A stretch of 64,000 nucleotides of DNA from Saprospiraceae bacterium. Its GTDB lineage: Bacteria > Bacteroidota > Bacteroidia > Chitinophagales > Saprospiraceae. The position numbers and the translations under genes are program-made. Of this stretch, positions 36,422-44,293 are shown one piece after another. Numbering within the stretch: position 1 is the first letter of the stretch; every line of letters starts with the position of its first letter. The notes under the pieces are model-generated. The model was given only the letters and a program-made list of their open reading frames with translations. It did no database searches and had not been told where the DNA came from. Location: positions 1 through 64,000 of the forward strand of contig JANQQI010000073.1 in assembly GCA_028285085.1 (NCBI GenBank), given 5' to 3'.

Positions 36422-37528
36422 GTGCGACTACGATTTTCCATTGCAAGTATATTCCTGATCTGGTGCTGGAGTATTGATTCAACGGACCTGAAAGCACAAA
36501 ATACGGTGCAAGTTGACTCCAGTGGTATTCAGGGGAAATGGGTGGTATTACCCTTGGTCTTCTTTACCCCGGAGACTAATTGGGGCTTCGGGGCAGCAAG
36601 TTTGTATTCTTTTCGATTTCGTCGCAATGATCAGAGGAGCCGACCTTCGCAGTTTCAAATTGGCTTTGCTTATACTTTACGGGATCAAATCCTGGCGTAT
36701 CTGCCTTTTCAGCTCTTCCTTCGTAATGATCGTTACAAGGTCTACGGAGAGTTGGGGTATTATCGCTACGTTTATGAATTCTCGGGGGTTGGCAATACGG
36801 GGACATTATCGGACAGCGAACTGTACGAAGTCGACTTTCCCAGGATTCGGCTCAATGCCTTGTATCAAGCCTATCCCAATTTATTTGTTGGACTGCGCTA
36901 CTGGATGGATGATTTTAATATTACTAAGGTGGCGGATGAAGGTTTGCTGGCTAAAGGTGATATCTCGGGTAGCGAGGGAAGTTTGCTCTCCGGTGGTGGC
37001 TTGATTGTGAATTATGATAATCGCGATCGCATTTTTTATCCGGGGCACGGTTATTTTTTTGAGTCGGTACTTTTTTATAATGGTGCCGAACTGGGAAGCG
37101 ATTTTGACTTTACGAAGCTGTATGTAGATGGCAGTGCTTTTTACACCTTGAAAGAGGAACACATTTTAGCCGTGAATCTCTACGCGGAATTGACTTGGGG
37201 AACGGCACCTTTCAATCAGTTATCCCTTTTGGGCGGCCCGAAGCGAATGCGGGGGTACTTTGAGGGGCGCTTCCGGGATAATCATTATCTCATGGGGCAA
37301 AGCGAATATCGCTTCCCCATCTACGGCCGCTTTGGTGGTGTTGCTTTTGCTGGCCTGGGCGCGGTCGCCAAAGACTTTTCGGCTTTCCGTACTGAGCATC
37401 TACGTTGGATGTGGGGACTTGGGCTACGCTTTGTCCTTGATCCCAAGGAACATGTCAATCTGCGATTAGACGCTGGCTTTGGCCGTTCCTCCTCCGGGTA
37501 TTATCTAACGGTAGCCGAAGCCTTTTAG
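36422..37528 (+). CDS. BamA/TamA-like (D15 surface antigen) outer-membrane beta-barrel
   Basis: About 368 residues. I use GTG 36422; TTG 36413 is the other option and neither is decisive. The signal peptide ends STDLKAQ. The mature part is a 16-strand-like barrel with the omp85 pattern: PLVFFTPETNWGFGAASLYSF near residue 42, IVNYDNRDRIFYPGHGYFFE near 200, ELTWGTAPFNQLSLLGGPKRMRGYFEGRFRDN near 255 (the RGY motif region of D15 proteins; only part shown matters), and the aromatic C-terminus. There are no POTRA repeats, so it is a barrel-only family member. Likely role in outer-membrane transport or assembly; precise substrate unknown. Next gene 32 bases downstream. Confidence 0.85.
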   Translation: MRLRFSIASIFLIWCWSIDSTDLKAQNTVQVDSSGIQGKWVVLPLVFFTPETNWGFGAASLYSFRFRRNDQRSRPSQFQIGFAYTLRDQILAYLPFQLFLRNDRYKVYGELGYYRYVYEFSGVGNTGTLSDSELYEVDFPRIRLNALYQAYPNLFVGLRYWMDDFNITKVADEGLLAKGDISGSEGSLLSGGGLIVNYDNRDRIFYPGHGYFFESVLFYNGAELGSDFDFTKLYVDGSAFYTLKEEHILAVNLYAELTWGTAPFNQLSLLGGPKRMRGYFEGRFRDNHYLMGQSEYRFPIYGRFGGVAFAGLGAVAKDFSAFRTEHLRWMWGLGLRFVLDPKEHVNLRLDAGFGRSSSGYYLTVAEAF

Positions 37529-37560
37529 AAAATCAAAATGCGCGTGACAAACGAAGTGAC

Positions 37561-38250
37561 ATGACTGTAAGTATCATCATCCCGACTTTGAATGAAGCCG
37601 ACAATATTGAACGGCTTTTGGCCCGCTTGCAAGAGCGACCTGAGGAAGGTGTTGATATCCTGGTGGTGGATGGTGGCAGCACCGATGAAACGAAAGCAAA
37701 AGCGGCGGCGGCCGGTGCTCGGGTGTTGGAAAGTCCTCAGCGGGGGCGGGCCGTGCAGATGAACTTTGGCGCCCGCCACAGCCGTGGTGAATTGTTATAC
37801 TTCGTACATAGCGATACCTTGCCACCGGCCAACTACTTACAGCATATTCGGGAGGCGCTAGCCGAAGGCTATCCTGTGGGGTGTTTTCGCTATCAATTTG
37901 ATTCACCCCATAAATTGCTACGTATCAATGCTTATTTCACGCGCTTCAATCGATTGTGGTGTCGTGGTGGGGATCAAAGTTTATACATTCGTCGCGAAGT
38001 ATTTGTGGTGTTGGGTGGTTTTCGGAAAGACTACCTCATTATGGAGGATTTTGATTTTATAAAAAGAGCACAAAAAGCATATCCATTTCGCATTATCCCG
38101 CACAACATGTTAGTTTCGGCTCGCAAATACGAAACCAATAGTTATCTTAGAGTCCAGATTGCCAACCTCGTTGTCTTCAATATGTATCGTCTGGGATATT
38201 CTCAAAAATCTATGGTCAAAATGTACAAGAGGTTGCTGGATTATCGCTAG
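37561..38250 (+). CDS. Family 2-type glycosyltransferase (TIGR04283)
   Basis: 229 residues. GT-A fold: VSIIIPTLNEADNIERLL at the start, ILVVDGGSTDET near 35, the acceptor region LLYFVHSDTLPPANYL (S-D-T in place of DxD), and NRLWCRGGDQSLYIRREVF with GGFRKDYLIMEDFDF near 160. This combination matches the TIGR04283 family, which is annotated as arsenosugar-biosynthesis glycosyltransferase in some bacteria. No arsenic genes are adjacent, so that name should not be taken literally. It is the second gene of a forward run with the BamA-like, DUF1643 and GNAT genes; the next start is 3 bases past its stop. Confidence 0.88.
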   Translation: MTVSIIIPTLNEADNIERLLARLQERPEEGVDILVVDGGSTDETKAKAAAAGARVLESPQRGRAVQMNFGARHSRGELLYFVHSDTLPPANYLQHIREALAEGYPVGCFRYQFDSPHKLLRINAYFTRFNRLWCRGGDQSLYIRREVFVVLGGFRKDYLIMEDFDFIKRAQKAYPFRIIPHNMLVSARKYETNSYLRVQIANLVVFNMYRLGYSQKSMVKMYKRLLDYR

Positions 38251-38253
38251 CCA

Positions 38254-38721
38254 ATGATCAGAAAAGCAAGATTTTCAAAATGTCGACAATACCGCTACGC
38301 GTTGTGGCGCAGCTGGGATGAACGCGGCCCGCAGGTCATGTTCATTGGGCTGAACCCTTCGACGGCTGATGCCAAATCCGATGATCCAACGATTCGGCGC
38401 TGCATCCGCTTTGCGCAAGACTGGGGCTTTGGTAGCCTGTGCATGGTCAATGTGTTTGCTTATCGCTCGACCGACCCGAGTCGATTACGAGAAATCGAGA
38501 ATCCGGTCGGTCGCTTCAATGATCGAATCATTCGGCACCTCCAGCGCGATTGCCAGAAAGTGATCCTGGCTTGGGGCAATCACGCAGAATGGCAGCAGCG
38601 CTATCTTGAAGTCCGGCGTTTAATCAAGCAGCCGTATTGTCTGAAGGTCAACAAAAGCGGACAACCAGCCCATCCACTATATTTATCCGCCGATTTGCAA
38701 CCTACGCCTTATCTCCTATGA
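38254..38721 (+). CDS. DUF1643 domain protein
   Basis: A 155-residue cytoplasmic protein. It has the family signature: YALWRSWDERGPQVMFIGLNPSTADAKSDDPTIRRC (residues ~14-48, described as W-R-x-W then FIGLNPSTAD and DPTIRRC), FAQDWGFGSLCMVNVFAYRSTDP, and ILAWGNHAEWQQR. The fold resembles uracil-DNA-glycosylase-like proteins, but enzymatic activity is unproven. It begins 3 bases after the glycosyltransferase stop and overlaps the GNAT start by ATGA, so the three are probably translated together. Confidence 0.88.
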   Translation: MIRKARFSKCRQYRYALWRSWDERGPQVMFIGLNPSTADAKSDDPTIRRCIRFAQDWGFGSLCMVNVFAYRSTDPSRLREIENPVGRFNDRIIRHLQRDCQKVILAWGNHAEWQQRYLEVRRLIKQPYCLKVNKSGQPAHPLYLSADLQPTPYLL

Positions 38722-39245
38722 CCATCACCATTTCCAATCAGATCACCCTTCGGCCTTACCGCATAACAGATATCCCCGACATGGTAGAAGGTCTGAATAG
38801 TCGAAAAATCTACGATTCGACCCTCAAAATTCCTTTTCCGTACAAAAAAGCTGATGCCGAACGCTTCTTAAAGATGGTTTTTGAACAAGAAGAATTACAT
38901 CAAATTTGTCACAATTGGGCTATCGTTAAGGACCGTAAGCAGGTCATTGGCAGTATTGGATTGCAACTTAAATATGGTCTCGAAGCCCACAAAGATGAGA
39001 TTGGATATTGGCTAGCCGAGCCATTTTGGGGACAAGGAATCATGACGCAAGTCGTGCGTATTTTTTGTGATTACTGTTTTGAAAATCGGGAGTTAAGCCG
39101 GATTGAAGCTATTGTATTTGCTCAGAATGTAGCCTCGACACGGGTCTTGGAGAAAGCGGGTTTTGACTTTGAGGGCAGACTCCGAAAGTATCTCATTAAA
39201 AATGGCCGCTATATTGACGGATTACTCTATGCTAATGTGCTCTAA
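38718..39245 (+). CDS. GNAT-family N-acetyltransferase (RimJ/RimL type)
   Basis: 175 residues from ATG 38718, which overlaps the DUF1643 stop in ATGA; a longer frame from 38637 inside DUF1643 is rejected. It has the RimL-like order: ITLRPYRITDIPDMVEGL, a central IGSIGLQLKYG strand, and the acetyl-CoA loop YWLAEPFWGQGIMTQVVRI (G-x-G), then IVFAQNVASTRVLEKAGF near the end. It transfers an acetyl group to an amine; the acceptor is not evident. It is 15 kb from the pse operon and of the ribosomal/small-molecule type, so I do not regard it as PseH. Confidence 0.88.
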   Translation: MTITISNQITLRPYRITDIPDMVEGLNSRKIYDSTLKIPFPYKKADAERFLKMVFEQEELHQICHNWAIVKDRKQVIGSIGLQLKYGLEAHKDEIGYWLAEPFWGQGIMTQVVRIFCDYCFENRELSRIEAIVFAQNVASTRVLEKAGFDFEGRLRKYLIKNGRYIDGLLYANVL

Positions 39246-39520
39246 AACAACAGCTATGTTGTATTCGGACCATATCAAGAAAAAGTTAAATGCCCGTCAC
39301 ACTATTGCCTTTTATCGCCAATATTAATATATTGAAAGATGTAATCCGACCCCTCGCTTATTTACGCTAACTTTTTTTGGTTTTTAAAACTCGATTTGCA
39401 CCCCTTTATCTTGGTGTAGCGTAATCGTCTTAATTTTTTGTAGACCGCCATATTTTCAAATAGTTGGACGGAACTATTAATAAGCGTTTTCCGTCGTTTA
39501 GATTAAACAAGCATAGACCC

Positions 39521-42403
39521 ATGAACAAACTCTGGTTAGCTTTAGCATCTTTCACCCTAATGCTCTCTTGCAATGTGCAGGTAGACCTCCCAGAGTATTA
39601 TCATGCCCCTTTTCTACAAACTGATTTGAGCAGTATGGATTCGGTGCTGCTCGATATGAATGCCAACGACAAGATTGGACAATTGCTGTTCTATATGCCG
39701 GACAGTGAAACAGACGAACAGTCATTATATACTCTAGCTGAACGTGGACAATTCACTGGAATACAATTATCAGCGCGCTTATTGCCCGATTATCTGAGGA
39801 TTTTGCGCCACTTACAGGAGCTTTCTTCAATTCCCTTACTGAATGCGACTTCGGAGAATGTGAGTTTAAATAATCAGTTTGCTGAGTTATTACCTTATCC
39901 TACTGCAACGACGATCACCGCACGGGGAGAAGATACCACCCGAGCGTATCTGGAAGAGAAATTCCTCCGAGAAGCGCGGCATTTAGGTATTAACTTGTGT
40001 TTTAATCCATTCATGGGGCCACTCGGTGCTGAAATGCCCGTTTACTCTCGACAATTTTACGATCATCTGCCAGAGCAACAGCAAGTTGCTGGTCAACAAA
40101 AGATTCAACAGTTTCAGGATACGGGCTTGATGATTGCCGCTGATGCTTTTCGTGATTTCTACTATATCGAAAACGACTCCACTCATTACGTAGATAGTTT
40201 GCTATTGCCGATGCGACAATTGGTGGAAAGTGGCTTATCCGGCTTAGTGATTGACCCGATGGTCTTTCAACAGGATAGCCTTGAAACTTTGCCACCGCAA
40301 TTTTTGCGGCGCTATTTGAAAGAGAAATTAGATTTTGATGGTCTTATTATGGCACAATGGGATACAGAAGTACCTTTTGAGCTTTTGGCTTATGCGGGTG
40401 TAGATATTTTTATGGTAAAAGATAGTGTTGCCGAACGGCATGCCCATATTCGTCAATACGTAGAAAATGAAACCTTTACCGAAAGAGAATTAAACCTTCG
40501 GGTGCGTAAAGTCTTACTGGCAAAACAGTGGCTGGGCGAGCGAGCCATGCCGGAATCAACCTGGGCGTTGGCCAATATGCAGGATAAAAAGGATGAATTT
40601 TGGTTGAAACAGCTCCACGAAGAATCTATTACGCTTTTGCAAAACCCAGATGTTCTGCCCTTTTCGGATACCTACAAACAGAATTTCCGCCTTTTACGTG
40701 TTGGGAATGAAGAACTTTGGCAATTCCAATACTATTTTTCCAAGTACGCTTCTTTCTCCGAATCAGTCGCTCGAAGAGATTCTGCCGGTGCTTTAAAACC
40801 GTTGCGAGCAGAACGCTTCCGGCGGGCTCGATTGATTGTTCACCTTGAAGATGAGCAACTACAAGCACAACGCGATACCGCCTTTATCCAATCTGTGAAT
40901 GCCATGGCGGCTAAAACGCCCACGGTGGTGATCAATTACGGTTCGCCCCACGAATTGGCTGACTTCGATTCTACCGTAGCAATTGTACAGCTCTATGAGC
41001 ATAATAAGACAACGGAAGCGTTGAGCGCCCAATTATTATTCGGTGCTTTTGCACCAAGCGGTCAGTTGCCGCTCGCCGTTAAAGATCGCTGGGTATTTGG
41101 CGCGGGCATTCAGGATATTGCTGTGCATCGCTTGAAATTCACTGAGCCCGAAGAGGTCGGCATGGCGCCCTATCGCCTGGTTGCTCTGGACGCTTTAGCC
41201 CGCAAAGCCATCCGTGAAGGGGCCACACCCGGCTGTCAGGTCCTGGTCGCAAAGAATGGAAAGATCGTCTATTCCAAAACCTTTGGTACCCACGATATTG
41301 ATAAAAAGCAATTGGTTCAGAAGAATGATCTTTATGATTTGGCTTCGATCACTAAAGTAGCGGCCACCGGATTGGCGACCATGCAGTTGTACGACCAGGG
41401 TAAGATCAAACTCAAGCAGCGCTTGCAGCAGCACCTGCCATTAGATAAGACTTCACCCATTCGAAATCTGAATTTACAGCAATTACTGACCCATCAATCG
41501 GGTCTACAATCCAATATGCCGATTGCGCCTTACATCATGTATAAAGATACCAGTGATGCACGCTGCAATGATTATTTCTGTCGAATGCCGGATGCCACCC
41601 ATCAGGTAGCGGTGGCAGATTCTTTTTATCTCGATCAACGCTGGCAAGATTCCATCTGGCAGGAGGTGTTTACCTTACAGCCACGCCGCAATAAACGCTA
41701 TTTGTACAGTGACGTTAACTTCAATCTTTTGCAAAAAGTGATTGAAACCAAGACCGGGCAAGCCCTTAACGACTACTTAAATCTCAAATTTTATTATCCA
41801 CTTAATCTCCGTCATTGTACCTACCAGCCTTTGAAAAACCACAAGGCGGAAGATATTGTCCCAACGGCAAAGGATGAGTACTGGCGCAAGCAACTTTTAC
41901 GCGGCTACGTTCACGACGAGTCAGCGGCCTTGCTAGGTGGGGTAGGCGGCAATGCCGGCCTGTTTTCGAATGCCGAGGATTTGGCCGTACTCTTCCAGAT
42001 GCTACTCAACGGCGGTAGCTACGGTGGTAAGCAATACGTGAGCCCGGAGACGGTACGTTTATTTACCTCCGAGCACGGCCGTAGCGGCCGTGGCCTGGGC
42101 TTTGATGTGCAGGGTAGCGGCACACGCTCTTGTTCCCGTTACGCTTCTGCGGCCACTTATGGGCATACCGGCTTCACCGGCACCTGCGTTTGGGTAGACC
42201 CCAAAGAGGATTTGATTTTCATTTTTCTATCCAACCGGATTAATCCTAGCGTGAAGAATCGCAAGCTGTTCCGCGAATCAATCCGTCGAAAGATGCACGA
42301 TGTGGTTTACGAAGCACTTGATTCCTTTAAAGGAACACCGGCCAGTGAGCTTGACGAGCCGATTGTATTAGAGGCCAATGCGGGAAATAGCTCCGGAGAG
42401 TAA
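39521..42403 (+). CDS. GH3-like pseudoenzyme domain fused to a class C beta-lactamase-type serine hydrolase
   Basis: 960 residues from ATG 39521; a longer frame start at 39464 is rejected because MNKLWLALASFTLMLSC is a lipoprotein signal. Residues ~40-530 follow the beta-N-acetylhexosaminidase (GH3) plan, but the sugar-binding Lys-His motif is replaced by Asp208-Ala209 and the nucleophile position in GLIMAQW is Gln279 instead of Asp. Residues ~555-945 are a serine-hydrolase domain of class C beta-lactamase type: SITK (Ser609, Lys612), YSD (Tyr729) and GHTGFTG (~881). Such fusions are known in Bacteroidota, likely in wall recycling. Here only the serine hydrolase looks active. It is convergent with the GDPD gene. 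Confidence 0.85.
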   Translation: MNKLWLALASFTLMLSCNVQVDLPEYYHAPFLQTDLSSMDSVLLDMNANDKIGQLLFYMPDSETDEQSLYTLAERGQFTGIQLSARLLPDYLRILRHLQELSSIPLLNATSENVSLNNQFAELLPYPTATTITARGEDTTRAYLEEKFLREARHLGINLCFNPFMGPLGAEMPVYSRQFYDHLPEQQQVAGQQKIQQFQDTGLMIAADAFRDFYYIENDSTHYVDSLLLPMRQLVESGLSGLVIDPMVFQQDSLETLPPQFLRRYLKEKLDFDGLIMAQWDTEVPFELLAYAGVDIFMVKDSVAERHAHIRQYVENETFTERELNLRVRKVLLAKQWLGERAMPESTWALANMQDKKDEFWLKQLHEESITLLQNPDVLPFSDTYKQNFRLLRVGNEELWQFQYYFSKYASFSESVARRDSAGALKPLRAERFRRARLIVHLEDEQLQAQRDTAFIQSVNAMAAKTPTVVINYGSPHELADFDSTVAIVQLYEHNKTTEALSAQLLFGAFAPSGQLPLAVKDRWVFGAGIQDIAVHRLKFTEPEEVGMAPYRLVALDALARKAIREGATPGCQVLVAKNGKIVYSKTFGTHDIDKKQLVQKNDLYDLASITKVAATGLATMQLYDQGKIKLKQRLQQHLPLDKTSPIRNLNLQQLLTHQSGLQSNMPIAPYIMYKDTSDARCNDYFCRMPDATHQVAVADSFYLDQRWQDSIWQEVFTLQPRRNKRYLYSDVNFNLLQKVIETKTGQALNDYLNLKFYYPLNLRHCTYQPLKNHKAEDIVPTAKDEYWRKQLLRGYVHDESAALLGGVGGNAGLFSNAEDLAVLFQMLLNGGSYGGKQYVSPETVRLFTSEHGRSGRGLGFDVQGSGTRSCSRYASAATYGHTGFTGTCVWVDPKEDLIFIFLSNRINPSVKNRKLFRESIRRKMHDVVYEALDSFKGTPASELDEPIVLEANAGNSSGE

Positions 42404-42409
42404 AAAATA

Positions 42410-43333
42410 TTATTGGATGGCTTCGGCAATACGATTTGGATAGTCGGTAATAATGCCATCTACCCCCAATTCCATCAACTGTTTCATTTGTGGCACTTCG
42501 TTGACCGTCCAGGGGATGAGTTGCATGCCTCGTTGGTGCACCTGTTGAACCAAGCTGGAATCTACAAACATAAAATAAGGGCTGTAGATCGAGGGGGTGA
42601 AGTCGAGTTTAGCCATGTTTTTATCAAAACCTTCGAGATTTTCAATCAGAAAAGCATTGGTTTGCGTAGCATCCTGACGATGCAGCTCGCGCATCACTTC
42701 GGGGTCGAATGATTGGACGCAGCTGCGATCTTTGATGCCGAGGGCCTGTAAATCTTGGAGTAGTAGCTGAACGAAGGCCGCCGGAGGCGGTACCAGGCTG
42801 TCGTACCATTCGGGGCGGCTTTTAATTTCAATATTATATAAAGGAAGAGGATGGCTATTTTTTTTACAAAAATCCTCAACAGTCGTAACCATGTCTTTCA
42901 AAGAAGGCTTGTGGACGGCCATTGGCTGCTGCTCGGGAAAGCGGGCATTACCACGCAGGCCACAATCGTAAGCCTTGAGTGCCTCATAAGTCATTTCTAA
43001 AATACGGAGTTGATCCTCTTCTTCTCTTAATACCGGTTGACCATCGGGATGACTGGAAATATGATGGGACAACCAGGGATCGTGGGAAACGATGAGGATT
43101 TGATCTTTTGAGACGGCCAGATCTAATTCTAACGTTCGAACTTGTGGAAATTCCAGTGCTTTGAGAAAAGCAGGGATGGTATTTTCTGGAAGTAAGCCGC
43201 GCGCACCACGGTGACCTTGCCAATCGAATGGGGGAGGAGTGGAGGTAGATTCAGGCATGGATTGAGGTTCTGTTTGGCAAGCCCAGAGACTAAGCAATGC
43301 CAAGGTGAGTAGAGAAAATAGAGATAAACGCAT
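42410..43333 (-). CDS. Glycerophosphodiester phosphodiesterase lipoprotein
   Basis: 307 residues. The lipoprotein signal MRLSLFSLLTLALLSLWAC is followed by the GDPD TIM barrel: GHRGARGLLPENTIPAF (first catalytic His in HRG, residue ~43), LELDLAVSKDQILIVSHDPWL (Glu, Asp and second His), YNIEIKSRPEW (Glu), and the C-terminal IPWTVNEVPQMKQLMELGVDGIITDYP. It hydrolyses glycerophosphodiesters to glycerol 3-phosphate and an alcohol, probably in the periplasm. It converges on the GH3/beta-lactamase gene with 6 bases between stops. Confidence 0.93.
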   Translation of the reverse strand: MRLSLFSLLTLALLSLWACQTEPQSMPESTSTPPPFDWQGHRGARGLLPENTIPAFLKALEFPQVRTLELDLAVSKDQILIVSHDPWLSHHISSHPDGQPVLREEEDQLRILEMTYEALKAYDCGLRGNARFPEQQPMAVHKPSLKDMVTTVEDFCKKNSHPLPLYNIEIKSRPEWYDSLVPPPAAFVQLLLQDLQALGIKDRSCVQSFDPEVMRELHRQDATQTNAFLIENLEGFDKNMAKLDFTPSIYSPYFMFVDSSLVQQVHQRGMQLIPWTVNEVPQMKQLMELGVDGIITDYPNRIAEAIQ

Positions 43334-43445
43334 TTTGTAATCAATTGGAAGATATTGGAAAATAGTCGAAGTTAGCGCATACCGATGGCAGCCTGATTAG
43401 TATTCAGATTAAGAATGCGTTAAGCCTTCAAAAACAATTATTGTA

Positions 43446-44009
43446 TCAATCATATTTGTATCCTTTTCCACCATCTGCTTCCAATTCTACACCTAAGCCA
43501 AGCACAATTCGGTTGACAAAGTTAAAATAAGCGATTACCAAGGTCGCATCCAGGATAGCTCGGTCATCGAGGCCGGTCGCCCGAATGTCATCCAGCAGGA
43601 CTGCCTTGTTAGGATAATTCGGCTCGTCGGTAAGTCGAGCGGCGAGCTCACAGAGTTTGCGATCTGTCGCAGATAGCTCAACTTCCGCTGGATTGCTAAT
43701 AAAAGCTTCGAGTTTAGCCTCGTCCTTCCAGAAAAACTGCAAGGCTTCGCCGTGATGCCGGGTGCAGTAGAGGCAATCATTGTGAACGGAAACGACAACC
43801 GCTATCATTTCGCGTTGGTAGCGCCGCAGGGGGGATTTCCCGAACATGATTTTCATATAGAGCTCCATGTGCGCAACGATAGTCTCGGGATTCAGGCTTT
43901 GGATTTTGTGGACAGAGGCCACTTTTCCCCGGCTACGACTGAGGTCGTCATAAATTTCCTTCAGGCGGCCTTCCGCCATCTCCGGTTCGATAACATCAAT
44001 TAAAGGCAT
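43446..44009 (-). CDS. AhpD-like/carboxymuconolactone decarboxylase family protein
   Basis: A 187-residue soluble protein. The redox motif CLYCTRHHGEAL (C-x-x-C with a nearby His), preceded by YQREMIAVVVSVHN, is characteristic of the AhpD-like peroxidase-related branch of the CMD family, whose members use the CxxC in peroxide defence. Remaining segments (ATGLDDRAILDATLVIAYFNFVNRI) match the same fold. It is a single gene divergent from the YfhO gene. Confidence 0.88.
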   Translation of the reverse strand: MPLIDVIEPEMAEGRLKEIYDDLSRSRGKVASVHKIQSLNPETIVAHMELYMKIMFGKSPLRRYQREMIAVVVSVHNDCLYCTRHHGEALQFFWKDEAKLEAFISNPAEVELSATDRKLCELAARLTDEPNYPNKAVLLDDIRATGLDDRAILDATLVIAYFNFVNRIVLGLGVELEADGGKGYKYD

Positions 44010-44190
44010 ATTTTTTATTTGGTAAAGGGAAGATAGAGCAATGATTCTTTAAAAAACGAGCAACTTACAGCATCTGTGGAACTTGCTTGGCCCACAACAA
44101 TCTATATATTTTAAATATCTAGTGATTATGAATTTTTAGAGAGAATATTCATTCATGCCAAATCTTGGCTTCAAAATACGAAACTAATTT

Positions 44191-44219
44191 TTTGGCTGTT
44201 ACTAAAAAGATTAAATTTG
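44191..44219 (+). promoter_or_regulatory. Promoter of the YfhO gene (TTTG-N17-TAAATTTG)
   Basis: TTTG at 44191-44194 and TAAATTTG at 44212-44219 are separated by 17 bases. Both elements match the Bacteroidota consensus. The leader to ATG 44294 would be about 70 bases. Confidence 0.6.
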
Positions 44220-44293
44220 TGCAAGCCAACCGAGAACAGGTCGGGATTTATCGCCGTGATATTGACGGCTTTACAAGCTATTGAACTTCAAAT

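Noticed and set aside
37561-38250. TIGR04283 glycosyltransferase as evidence of arsenosugar synthesis
   Set aside because: No arsenic methyltransferase or radical SAM partner is present; the family name is only an annotation label.
38718-39245. The GNAT gene as the missing PseH
   Set aside because: It has RimJ/RimL features, belongs to a different operon 15 kb away, and nothing links it to amino sugars.
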